This document shows positions 1-5,399 of a stretch of DNA of 37,143 nucleotides, piece by piece; the stretch's first letter is position 1, and the number at the start of each line of letters is the position of its first letter. The stretch spans positions 1 to 37,143 of the IMG/VR virus record IMGVR_UViG_3300046642_000534, one strand, 5' to 3'. A model generated the notes under the pieces. That model worked only from the letters and a program-made list of their open reading frames with translations, was not told the DNA's origin and did no database searches. The stretch is from a virus. The translations under genes and the position numbers were made by a program.

Positions 1-111
1 CCTCGCAAGTGCATTCGGGGTGACGCCCGACGGGGGGTACCCGTGGAGGGGGGTGGGGGGTATTTACGGGCTCGTGCTCCCGTTGGGAGTGGTCGCCCTC
101 CCGTAGGCACT

Positions 112-168
112 GCTCCCCACTCCCCGCTCCCACCCCTATAGGAGGGTGGGAGCGGGAGTGGTGGGAGC
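112..168. repeat. Imperfect 24-25 nt inverted repeat (large hairpin/cruciform)
   Basis: The left arm is 112-135 and the right arm 144-168, separated by 8 nt that contain the rest of a CCTATAGG palindrome. The inner 16-17 nt of each arm match with a single extra C, and the outer part matches with a few bulges. A separate perfect palindrome GGAGCGCTCC lies at 178-187. The structure has no T-run, so it is not an ordinary terminator. Confidence 0.7.
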
Positions 169-248
169 CACTCCCGGGGAGCGCTCCGGGAGCGGTGGGA
201 GCACTGACCTACCTGCAACCCATAGGGTTAGTTTATTGGCCTCCGACT

Positions 249-263
249 CGGTCGTTTCGACCG
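249..263. promoter_or_regulatory. Small perfect inverted repeat upstream of lipoprotein gene
   Basis: CGGTCG-TTT-CGACCG lies 63 nt before the lipoprotein start. It could be an operator or an mRNA hairpin for this separately transcribed gene. I do not see a convincing -35/-10 pair next to it, so only the symmetry is certain. Confidence 0.3.
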
Positions 264-325
264 TGTCAAGCTGGCCACATTCCCGCCGTTGGAATGAGGT
301 GGTTGGCTGCCGCGTAGGAGCCACC

Positions 326-700
326 ATGCCTACTCGCCCTGCCGCCTTCCTCGCCGCTCTCCTCCTCGCCGCTTGCGCCATGCCCGTCGACTCGGAAGGG
401 TCGGGAGATGTCACCGGGGAGGCCGAGGAGGCTTTGGGCGGCTCGTGCAGGCTCGTGGCCATCGAGGGCATTTGCAAGGCGTGGGCGAAGACGGAGGTCG
501 CTTGCGGCGCGCCAGGGACGATGGCGCAGCATGTGAGCGATTGCCTCGTGAGCTGGAAGGTCGAGAAGCAGCAGGGGATGGGCGACTTTTACGCGAGCTG
601 GATCGACTGCACGGCGAAAGCGCATGCGTCGAGCTGCGATCCCTCGGCTTCGCTTGCGTGTTCGGCGGCAGCGAAGGGCGCTACGAGCTGCCCGTACTGA
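326..700 (+). CDS. Small cysteine-rich lipoprotein, likely phage moron
   Basis: The product is 124 residues. It starts with a lipoprotein signal: MPTR, a hydrophobic stretch, then a lipobox LLAAC with the lipidated cysteine at about residue 17. The mature part has about eight more cysteines, fitting an exported, disulfide-bonded protein anchored to a membrane. The reading frame is open 60 codons further upstream, but the ATG at 326 has an AGGAG five nt before it and begins exactly at the signal peptide. The gene stands alone on the plus strand and converges on the helicase gene, overlapping its end by 20 nt. This is the usual position of a lysogenic-conversion (moron) gene beside the packaging end. 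No function is recognised; superinfection exclusion is a guess. Confidence 0.75.
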   Translation: MPTRPAAFLAALLLAACAMPVDSEGSGDVTGEAEEALGGSCRLVAIEGICKAWAKTEVACGAPGTMAQHVSDCLVSWKVEKQQGMGDFYASWIDCTAKAHASSCDPSASLACSAAAKGATSCPY

Positions 701-1886
701 CAACGCGGAACGGCGCGCCTTTGCCGCCTTCGATGCGCTCGTCTCGCTGGAGGCGACTGATTGCTGCCTCGATGTCGTCGTTTCGGCCGCTGATCAGGCC
801 CTTGAGAGCTTGGCGCGTGGTGGGAGGGTTCTTCGCTCGAACGAGCGCTTTCTCGAGCTCGACCATGAGCCGCTCGAGCTTCGCCTCGCGGACCGCGGTC
901 TTCGCTTCCTCTCGCTCTTCATCGCTCTGCTCTTCGGGCTTGGCGCATTCGGTGAACGTCATCGCGCGCCGGTCGAGCGCCATCCAGAGCTCTCCCGTGG
1001 GCCCATGCTTGTTCTTGGCGATCTTGACGTGGACCTTCTCGCCATCACCCTTCACGCTGCGGAGCGCGAGCATGATGCGAGCGCTGTACTCGATGGCGCC
1101 GCTCTCTTTGCCCGCGGCCATGTCGTCGGTCTGCTCGGCGCTCTGAACAGAGCGGTACGCGCCGCGGCTCATCTCGCTCGTAGCGATGGCGATCAGCTTG
1201 TAGGCCGAGGCGCAGGCACGCAGCGCTGCGACGTTCGCGCTCACCACCTCGCGCGGGCTCTCGGCGGCGGCAGCGAGGTAGGACGCGACGGCCTGGATGC
1301 TGTCGACGAAGAACACGGCGCGCCGGTTTTCGGCCTTCGCTCGGTCGGCTAAGTCTTTGGAAGCACTCTCGATTGTCCAGCCGTACGAATAGAGCTTGAC
1401 GGGCAAGTCGCGTAGTGCATCGGCCATCGCGTCGATGTCCATCGAATCGCGTACCTCGCATTGCGAGCGCTGCCATCCGGCGCGTTGCGCGAGACGGGTG
1501 ACGATGTCGCTCGGCTCTTCATCGACGGCGAGGATGCCGACCATGATGCCGCGCTGCGCCCATGTGTGGAGGAGCTGGACGAGCAGGCCCGTCTTGCCGG
1601 CGTCTGGGGCGCCGAGCAGATAGATGCGCGAGCCGTAGACGGGTCCGCCGCCGGTGAGATCGTCGAGCTTTGCGATGCCTGTCGGCTCATGGACGAGCGG
1701 GCCTTCCTTGCGCCATTGCTCGAGCACGTCGAGCACGGTGAGCGGCGCCGGAGGCTTTGCGGGCTCTTCGGCGATGGCAGAGCGCTCGACGTCGTTGTCG
1801 ACGATGCGAGGGCGCCAGCCGCCGGGCGCATCGTCGTCGGTGTGCGGCGGCGCGTCGGCGTAGAAGTCGGGCGGCTCGGCTTGCAT
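681..1886 (-). CDS. DnaB-type replicative helicase ATPase domain (RecA fold)
   Basis: The product is 401 residues. Residues 92-99 form a Walker A loop (GAPDAGKT) and 190-195 a Walker B strand ending in Asp. The segment GAIEYSARIMLALR near 263-276, followed by KIAKNKHGPTGELWMALD near 288-305, matches the late helicase motifs of the DnaB C-terminal domain. The DnaB N-terminal primase-binding domain is missing. Instead there is a short acidic N-terminus, and a C-terminal segment (about 340-396) that resembles a winged helix. RadA and RepA-type ATPases are relatives that cannot be excluded. It is the last gene of the left operon. Its ATG overlaps the upstream stop (ATGA), which excludes the longer in-frame start at 1979. 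Confidence 0.8.
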   Translation of the reverse strand: MQAEPPDFYADAPPHTDDDAPGGWRPRIVDNDVERSAIAEEPAKPPAPLTVLDVLEQWRKEGPLVHEPTGIAKLDDLTGGGPVYGSRIYLLGAPDAGKTGLLVQLLHTWAQRGIMVGILAVDEEPSDIVTRLAQRAGWQRSQCEVRDSMDIDAMADALRDLPVKLYSYGWTIESASKDLADRAKAENRRAVFFVDSIQAVASYLAAAAESPREVVSANVAALRACASAYKLIAIATSEMSRGAYRSVQSAEQTDDMAAGKESGAIEYSARIMLALRSVKGDGEKVHVKIAKNKHGPTGELWMALDRRAMTFTECAKPEEQSDEEREEAKTAVREAKLERLMVELEKALVRAKNPPTTRQALKGLISGRNDDIEAAISRLQRDERIEGGKGAPFRVVSTGSS

Positions 1887-2119
1887 CACGGAAGTGGCTC
1901 GATGTCGGTCGAGTAGTAGATGGCTGAGATCCAATCGGCCCCAAATTCGTGTTGGTCCGGACCTCGACCCTCGCGCCACATGTGCGCGGCGAGGCCTGCT
2001 TCGTCGGCATGCATGACGACGAAGACAACGCCATCCGACTTGCGCCGCCAGCGTTGCCCTTCGGCGAATCGGTGCCCCCCCTCGACCTTGCGGCCCGTCA
2101 ATGCGTCGAGACGGCTCAC
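1886..2119 (-). CDS. Small protein of unknown function
   Basis: The product is 77 residues with a GTG start that overlaps the upstream stop as GTGA. Its own stop overlaps the helicase start as ATGA. It is rich in aromatic and charged residues, for example FAEGQRW and the Trp/Tyr pairs near the C-terminus, with no membrane segment and no motif I recognise. Tight coupling between neighbours in the replication operon supports that it is translated. A helper to the helicase gene just downstream is possible but not shown. Confidence 0.65.
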   Translation of the reverse strand: MSRLDALTGRKVEGGHRFAEGQRWRRKSDGVVFVVMHADEAGLAAHMWREGRGPDQHEFGADWISAIYYSTDIEPLP

Positions 2120-2289
2120 GGTTTCACCTCGACGAGCTCATCCGGATGGCAGCCGAAGAACGCAGCAGCCTTCTGCCGCGCCTCGAACCACGATTTGGAG
2201 AAAACGGCGCACTGGCTCCAATGGAAGTCGCGGAAAATGGCGAAGTGCCATTCGACGGGATGCGCGGGCGGCGTGCGCTGCTCTTTCAT
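2116..2289 (-). CDS. 57-residue aromatic-rich small protein
   Basis: The product is 57 residues and ends with ELVEVKP before the stop. It contains a dense aromatic core (EWHFAIFRDFHWSQCAVF) followed by a WFEARQKAAAFFG helix. Start and stop both fall in 4-nt overlaps: ATGA with the gene before it and GTGA with the gene after it. It fills exactly the gap between two supported genes in the same direction, which is the main evidence that it is real. No family is recognised. The pattern suggests a small mixed alpha/beta fold. Confidence 0.65.
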   Translation of the reverse strand: MKEQRTPPAHPVEWHFAIFRDFHWSQCAVFSKSWFEARQKAAAFFGCHPDELVEVKP

Positions 2290-2531
2290 CGCCTTGACCC
2301 GCAGAGCGTGCAGCGGTCATCCACATCGAAAATCGTGGTCTGAGGCGCGCTCTTCTCGGTCTCGAGAAAGTCCCGAGCCTCTTCGAGGGCGCGCGCGAGC
2401 AGGCGTTGAAAGTAGCGCATCTCGGTGTCGAACCGCAGCGGCTCACGAGCCGTGAGCGCTTCCCGCATGACGCGGCGGATAGCCATCTCGAGCCAATAGA
2501 GCATCTCAAGATGATGGCGCGCGTCCCTCAT
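2286..2531 (-). CDS. Small helical protein with C-terminal CxxC
   Basis: The product is 81 residues and starts at the ATG that overlaps the upstream stop (ATGA at 2528-2531). A longer in-frame extension upstream would run through the neighbouring gene and is rejected. The body is helical (LEMLYWLEMAIRRVMREAL), and the tail has CTLCGSRR, a single CxxC pair that might complete a metal site in a dimer. Function unknown. Confidence 0.65.
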   Translation of the reverse strand: MRDARHHLEMLYWLEMAIRRVMREALTAREPLRFDTEMRYFQRLLARALEEARDFLETEKSAPQTTIFDVDDRCTLCGSRR

Positions 2532-2797
2532 GGCTTCACCTCGAAGAGCACGCAGCCGAACGACGGCAGCACGCGAAGCTGTGCGGCATATCCGCTGCCA
2601 TCCGTGACGATGGCGGGCTCGTTCGAGACCTTGCTGTAGTAGCAGCCTGACGCGTTGCCATGGATGATGCGGGCACACGCGCCGTGATCTGTTTCCCTCG
2701 GCTCATACTCGGGTGGCCCGTCGGTCGGGTGAAAGTGCTCGTCGAGGCAGTCGAGCCCATGACCCGGCAGAAAGAATCGGCAGTGTTCGCACCTCAT
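2528..2797 (-). CDS. Cys-rich putative zinc-binding protein
   Basis: The product is 89 residues and begins MRCEHCRFFLPGHGLDC, a CxxC pair at residues 3-6 with further cysteines at about 17, 41 and 52. This looks like a short zinc ribbon. The second half (SNEPAIVTDGSGYAAQL) looks like beta structure. Both ends are coupled by 4-nt overlaps. No precise function can be assigned. Confidence 0.7.
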   Translation of the reverse strand: MRCEHCRFFLPGHGLDCLDEHFHPTDGPPEYEPRETDHGACARIIHGNASGCYYSKVSNEPAIVTDGSGYAAQLRVLPSFGCVLFEVKP

Positions 2798-2886
2798 GGC
2801 CTGAGCACCTCCGAAAGCGCGAGCAGCGTGCCCGTGAAGATGACGAGCACCAGAAGAATGAAGCCGGCGGGGTCTTCGCGAATCAT
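2794..2886 (-). CDS. 30-residue single-pass membrane microprotein
   Basis: The product is MIREDP followed by an uninterrupted hydrophobic stretch (AGFILLVLVIFTGTLLAL) and SEVLRP, one predicted transmembrane helix. Its ATG overlaps the upstream stop and its TGA overlaps the downstream ATG, both as ATGA, so it occupies exactly the slot between two genes. It resembles in size and type the other 30-residue membrane protein at 4082-4174 in the same operon. Function unknown; holin-like, exclusion or enzyme-modulating roles are open. Confidence 0.6.
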   Translation of the reverse strand: MIREDPAGFILLVLVIFTGTLLALSEVLRP

Positions 2887-3035
2887 CGTGGCTTCTCCTT
2901 GAGCTGCTCCACCGCCCATTGGGCTAGTTCAATAGCGGCGGCCACGACGGTGGTCGGGTCGCCCAGTCGCAGCACCATCGCCCGAACCTTCTCGAGCTCT
3001 GCTTCTGCCTTCTCTGCCCGTTCTTCGTGGGTCAT
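2883..3035 (-). CDS. 50-residue helical small protein
   Basis: The product starts MTHEERAEKAEAELEKVRAM, an amphipathic helix with heptad-like spacing, and has a second helix toward the C-terminus (VVAAAIELAQWAVEQLKEK). Start and stop lie in ATGA overlaps with both neighbours. It is probably a helical hairpin that oligomerises or binds a partner. No known family is recognised. Confidence 0.6.
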   Translation of the reverse strand: MTHEERAEKAEAELEKVRAMVLRLGDPTTVVAAAIELAQWAVEQLKEKPR

Positions 3036-3307
3036 CGTGGCGCCTTCTTTCCGTGCACTTCCTTCGGCCTCGCCGCGAGCTCATGCGGCCCGGGCACGCC
3101 GAGCAGGAGCAGCCGCGCGCCCTTGATTGCGGCGGCAAGGTCGTCCAGCTCCTCGGCGGGCACGAACTGCGAAGCGATGCGGGCGCCGCCCTCGTCGAGC
3201 CGCTCGATGATAACGCCGCGGCCGTGCCCCTCGGATGTCTCGCAGATGCGCATCCGCGCCCGCCCGCCGTTGGGCCGCGCCTTGTCGAACATGGTTCCGA
3301 CGGTCAT
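3032..3307 (-). CDS. Small unknown protein with possible PC4-like strand pattern
   Basis: The product is 91 residues. The ATG at 3307 overlaps the stop of the resolvase gene (ATGA), so the in-frame extension to 3388 is not used. It has an alternating strand-rich region (RARMRICETSEGHGRGVIIERL), then FVPAEELDDLAAAIKGA and a basic tail. The layout of curved strands followed by one helix is reminiscent of small single-stranded-DNA-binding PC4/YdbC-like proteins. That is only a structural hunch; the sequence does not prove it. Confidence 0.6.
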   Translation of the reverse strand: MTVGTMFDKARPNGGRARMRICETSEGHGRGVIIERLDEGGARIASQFVPAEELDDLAAAIKGARLLLLGVPGPHELAARPKEVHGKKAPR

Positions 3308-3777
3308 GGCGCACCGCCGATCTCTTTCGGCAGGCGAACACGAAGCGCGCCGAACATCGCCGCGATTGCGGCGTCGCGCGCGTGGCAATTCGAGCGCTTC
3401 GGCCAGTCATGGATCCGCATCCGCACGACATCCGCGACGAGCTTGTCGGACGCGTTGCCCTTGCCGCATAGCGCGCGACGCGTTTCCTGCGCGTGAGTCT
3501 CGATGACCTCGACGCCGAAGCTACGAGCGATGCCCGCGAGCTCGCCGCCGATGCGCGCGGCGTCGAGCAGATTCGCAACGCGCGCATTGCTATAGCCGTA
3601 GCCTTTCGGGGCCTCGATCACGACGAGGGATGGGCGGTGCTGCGAGAGCACGTAGCTGACCAGCGCTGTCATAGGCCAGCGCCCAGAAGAGCTCCACTCG
3701 TGGCGAAACGCACCGCGGTCCAACGCCAGCACCGCGAGGCCGACATGCGTGCCCGCGTCGATACCGAGGACAATCAC
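3304..3777 (-). CDS. RuvC-like Holliday-junction resolvase
   Basis: The product is 157 residues, about the usual RuvC size. Catalytic acids are in the expected places: Asp7 in the first strand (VLGIDAGT), Glu55 (VVIEAP), and Asp135 in a terminal helix HARDAAIAA with His132 nearby. The GKGNASDKLVADVV segment near 105-117 corresponds to the RuvC GKG..K..V region. It should cut four-way junctions in replication or recombination intermediates before packaging. The GTG at 3777 overlaps the upstream stop as GTGA and is preferred over the ATG at 3792. It pairs functionally with the recombination enzyme encoded at 6025-7575. Confidence 0.85.
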   Translation of the reverse strand: MIVLGIDAGTHVGLAVLALDRGAFRHEWSSSGRWPMTALVSYVLSQHRPSLVVIEAPKGYGYSNARVANLLDAARIGGELAGIARSFGVEVIETHAQETRRALCGKGNASDKLVADVVRMRIHDWPKRSNCHARDAAIAAMFGALRVRLPKEIGGAP

Positions 3778-4085
3778 CACCCCTCCCAGCACGGAACGCT
3801 CTGGTAATGCGAGACGGCACCCGGAGGCAGCCTGCCGTAGACCACGATGCGCCCGTGCACAGGCTCATCCGGATCCATCGACAGATCCAGGCGATTGTGC
3901 GCGAGCCGCAGCGCATGCTCGACGCTCTTCGGGTCGGCGCTGAACGGGAAGCAGTCGGCTGGCGACCCTGCGCCGACGGGGAGCGTGGGCCATTCCCTTT
4001 CGCGCCGAGGGCTTCGCCGGTTCTCGGACTCGCGAACGGGCTTGGTTACGGGCCGCAGAGTCTTGAAATATCCAATTGCGCTCAC
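3774..4085 (-). CDS. Unknown protein, phage early operon
   Basis: The product is 103 residues from a GTG that overlaps the stop of the small membrane gene upstream (GTGA). The open frame continues to a TTG at 4217, but that part overlaps the membrane microprotein gene. The N-terminal third is basic. The second part (FSADPKSVEHALRLAHNRLDL, then HGRIVVYGRLPPG and PCWEGW) looks like a folded alpha/beta domain. No family recognised. Confidence 0.55.
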   Translation of the reverse strand: MSAIGYFKTLRPVTKPVRESENRRSPRREREWPTLPVGAGSPADCFPFSADPKSVEHALRLAHNRLDLSMDPDEPVHGRIVVYGRLPPGAVSHYQSVPCWEGW

Positions 4086-4174
4086 TTCCCACGCCGCCTT
4101 TCTGGGGGCGGAGTTGTCGCCCACCACAGAAGCCAAAGAACGAGACCCCATCCGACGAGACCGATTGCGTCCAC
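4082..4174 (-). CDS. 30-residue Trp-rich membrane microprotein
   Basis: Starting at GTG 4174, the product is one hydrophobic helix (AIGLVGWGLVLWLLWWAT) followed by TTPPPERRRGK, a positive tail that should face the cytoplasm. A GAGAGG lies six nt before the GTG, and the TGA overlaps the next GTG. This frame competes with the longer TTG-started frame of the neighbouring gene; the ribosome site and the clean membrane profile favour it. Role unknown. Confidence 0.5.
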   Translation of the reverse strand: MDAIGLVGWGLVLWLLWWATTPPPERRRGK

Positions 4175-4244
4175 GCCGCACCTCTCGAAAAGTCAGCCGG
4201 CTGGAATAGACCGCCAACGCGTTGACGTAGGTGATCGCATGGCC

Positions 4245-4469
4245 CTATCCCGCCCTCCGGTGAGCGGGCTCTCGCCACGTCGCGGGGGCGATCTCGAATT
4301 CGCGGTCAAGCGCAAGCGCGGAGTCGAGGCTCGGCGCCTTCGCGCCGCCGAGCCACCGCGAAACCACGCCACTAGCCACGCCTGCGCGCCGCGCTACGTC
4401 GGCCTGCGAGAGCCCAAGCCGACCCATCGCAGCGGCGAGCAGCCGCGCACCCTCGTTTCGAAATCTCAT
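4245..4469 (-). CDS. Cro/CI-type helix-turn-helix regulator
   Basis: The product is 74 residues with a classical XRE helix-turn-helix at about 19-42 (LGLSQADVARRAGVASGVVSRW), then helices to the end and no cleavage or dimer domain, the size of a Cro protein. It is the first gene of the left early operon and is transcribed away from the repressor gene at 4584. Expected role: DNA-binding repressor of the opposing promoter, favouring lytic growth. The ATG lacks a clear Shine-Dalgarno sequence and is 9 nt after a possible -10 box, so translation may be leaderless. Confidence 0.85.
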   Translation of the reverse strand: MRFRNEGARLLAAAMGRLGLSQADVARRAGVASGVVSRWLGGAKAPSLDSALALDREFEIAPATWREPAHRRAG

Positions 4470-4478
4470 GGTTCGGCG

Positions 4479-4506
4479 AGTGTGCCCGAAACGGATGCGA
4501 TGTCAA
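4479..4506 (-). promoter_or_regulatory. Candidate left early promoter
   Basis: On the minus strand a perfect -35 TTGACA (4506-4501) is followed after 16 nt by CACACT (4484-4479), a weak -10. The start point would be about 4472, next to the regulator's ATG at 4469. The -35 lies inside palindrome O1, so a bound repressor would block it. Confidence 0.5.
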
Positions 4507-4518
4507 TGGCCATCGACA
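4501..4518. promoter_or_regulatory. Operator O1, near-perfect 18-bp palindrome
   Basis: TGTCAATGGCCATCGACA differs from perfect symmetry at one base pair. It shares the CCATTGACATCGC and TGTCGATGGCCAT blocks with sites O3 and O4 downstream of the repressor gene. Overlap with the -35 of the left promoter fits a repressor site. Confidence 0.6.
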
Positions 4519-4576
4519 GCGATGGCGATGAACATCTGCCCATGGGTCGGAAAGGTTCCGGTCCCTCCCTATTGCC

Positions 4577-4604
4577 TTTGACGATGTCAAAGGACATCGT
4601 CAAA
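4577..4604. promoter_or_regulatory. Operator O2, perfect 12-bp inverted repeat
   Basis: TTTGACGATGTC (4577-4588) and its exact reverse complement (4593-4604) flank AAAG. The repressor's first ATG (4584) lies inside the left arm, so occupation would block repressor expression, a standard autoregulation arrangement. Each arm contains the same GATGTC element as O1 and O3. Confidence 0.65.
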
Positions 4605-4964
4605 AGCGTGACTCCTATCCAGAGGATGCGCGCTGAACGTTCACGAAAACGTCAAGCCGCGATCGTGATGCGAATCGCGTTCGCGATGAAGATGCGGGAG
4701 CTCGGAGCGAACGAGCTTGACCGGATGATGGGGCAGGGCATCGGGCAGACGTCGCGCCTTACGACCGGGAAACGCCCGCGTCCCGTGTCGTATGACACAC
4801 TCTTGGAATACGCGGCGGCGCTGCGCATTCGGTTCGAATGGCTGGCCGAGGGGACGGGGTTGATGGAGGAGCCGGCGAACGAATCGCAGGGCAAGAAGGA
4901 GCACGACTCGGGCGAGATGCCTGCTGTCAAACGGTTGACGGGGCGGCCCGGACCACGACGCTAA
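4584..4964 (+). CDS. Phage repressor (CI-like helix-turn-helix protein)
   Basis: The product is 126 residues. Residues about 25-63 form a divergent helix-turn-helix (VMRIAFAMKMRELGANELDR, then GIGQTSRLTTGKR). They are followed by YDTLLEYAAALRIRFEWLAEGTG, the typical fourth and fifth helices of the lambda-repressor fold, and a charged tail without a protease domain. It is divergent from the Cro-like gene, sits between operator palindromes and ends in its own terminator, all as expected for the lysogeny repressor. Start alternatives are ATG 4584 (8 nt after a TATTGC) and ATG 4626. Open frame extends much further upstream but is shadow sequence. Confidence 0.75.
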   Translation: MSKDIVKSVTPIQRMRAERSRKRQAAIVMRIAFAMKMRELGANELDRMMGQGIGQTSRLTTGKRPRPVSYDTLLEYAAALRIRFEWLAEGTGLMEEPANESQGKKEHDSGEMPAVKRLTGRPGPRR

Positions 4965-4970
4965 TGTCAG

Positions 4971-4999
4971 GGTTCGGGGTTCTCCCGAGCCTTTTTTTT
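4971..4999 (+). terminator. Rho-independent terminator after repressor gene
   Basis: An 8-bp stem (GGTTCGGG with CCCGAGCC, one G-U pair) has a 5-nt loop and is followed directly by eight T residues. It begins 6 nt after the repressor stop and separates repressor transcription from the right early operon. Confidence 0.9.
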
Positions 5000-5008
5000 G
5001 TTTCCGTT

Positions 5009-5028
5009 GCGATGTCCATTGACATCGC
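5009..5028. promoter_or_regulatory. Operator O3, 8-bp inverted repeat
   Basis: GCGATGTC-CATT-GACATCGC is perfectly symmetrical apart from the central four bases. Its right half contains the TTGACA -35 of the right promoter. The half-site equals that in O1, O2 and O4, so one protein probably recognises all of them. Confidence 0.65.
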
Positions 5029-5047
5029 TGTCGATGGCCATCATCAT
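5019..5047 (+). promoter_or_regulatory. Candidate right early promoter, with operator half-site O4
   Basis: TTGACA (5019-5024) is followed after 17 nt by CATCAT (5042-5047). The spacer carries TGTCGATGGCCAT (5029-5041), the other block found in O1. Transcription would begin at about 5054, at or just before ATG 5055, which suggests a leaderless first gene. Confidence 0.55.
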
Positions 5048-5054
5048 CGGCCCG

Positions 5055-5399
5055 ATGAACGACAGCGGCTCCGCCCTCCACGCCTCGCTCGCTCTCTCCG
5101 TCCTCGCAACGCGAGGGATCCCCGCGAAGCTCGCGCTTCGTGTGGCCGTGCTTACCGAAGCGGCCGCGCGCTTCCTGCCCACGGATTGGGCGCAGGAGCT
5201 CGCGCGCAACGTCCTTCACGTCGTGCACCTTCGCGAAGAGATCGGCTCCTCTTTCGGCATCCGCGAGACCATCGACAGCGCGATCGCCGCGAGGCGCATC
5301 CGGCGAGAGGGGCCGGGCGCGTGGCTGTGGCCTGACGATGTAGACGGCGCAGCGGTCGCCGAGGCGATGTCGCGTGCATGGAAGCAGGTGACGGCGTGA
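5055..5399 (+). CDS. Unknown helical protein, first gene of right operon
   Basis: The product is 114 residues, mostly alpha-helical (LHASLALSVLATRGIPAKLA, LTEAAARFLPTDWAQELA), ending in WLWPDDVDGAAVAEAMSRAW. No family recognised. ATG 5055 is chosen because the -10 box ends 8 nt before it; the in-frame ATG 5034 would lie inside the promoter and operator. Its TGA overlaps the next GTG start. As the first gene of an early operon it may be regulatory, but nothing in the sequence proves this. Confidence 0.65.
   Translation: MNDSGSALHASLALSVLATRGIPAKLALRVAVLTEAAARFLPTDWAQELARNVLHVVHLREEIGSSFGIRETIDSAIAARRIRREGPGAWLWPDDVDGAAVAEAMSRAWKQVTA

Larger units (their letters stand above)
1..325. other. Gene-free GGGAG-repeat region, candidate packaging (cos/pac) region
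   Basis: I see no supportable gene here. Between about 75 and 215 there are more than ten copies of GGGAG or CTCCC in both orientations, which make nested palindromes. If the molecule is circular or cohesive-ended, this segment abuts the start of the small terminase gene at the other end of the window, where double-stranded DNA phages usually carry cos or pac. Joining the two ends gives a short GCGAG-C-CTCGC palindrome. The location and repeat structure are seen. The packaging role is inference, and an origin or protein-binding array is also possible. Confidence 0.4.

Noticed and set aside
3774-4217. 147-residue version of the 3774-4085 gene starting at TTG 4217
   Set aside because: Its first 44 codons overlap the membrane microprotein gene, it starts with TTG and has no good ribosome site. 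The GTG at 4085 is in a GTGA overlap, like its neighbours.
3807-4583. Long N-terminal extension of the repressor on the plus strand
   Set aside because: It runs antisense through the RuvC-side genes, has no domain content and crosses the operator and promoter region. The HTH part begins only at 4584-4626.
5034-5399. Start at ATG 5034 for the first right-operon gene
   Set aside because: The codon lies within the operator and before the predicted -10 box, so it would not be on the transcript. It is kept as an alternative only.
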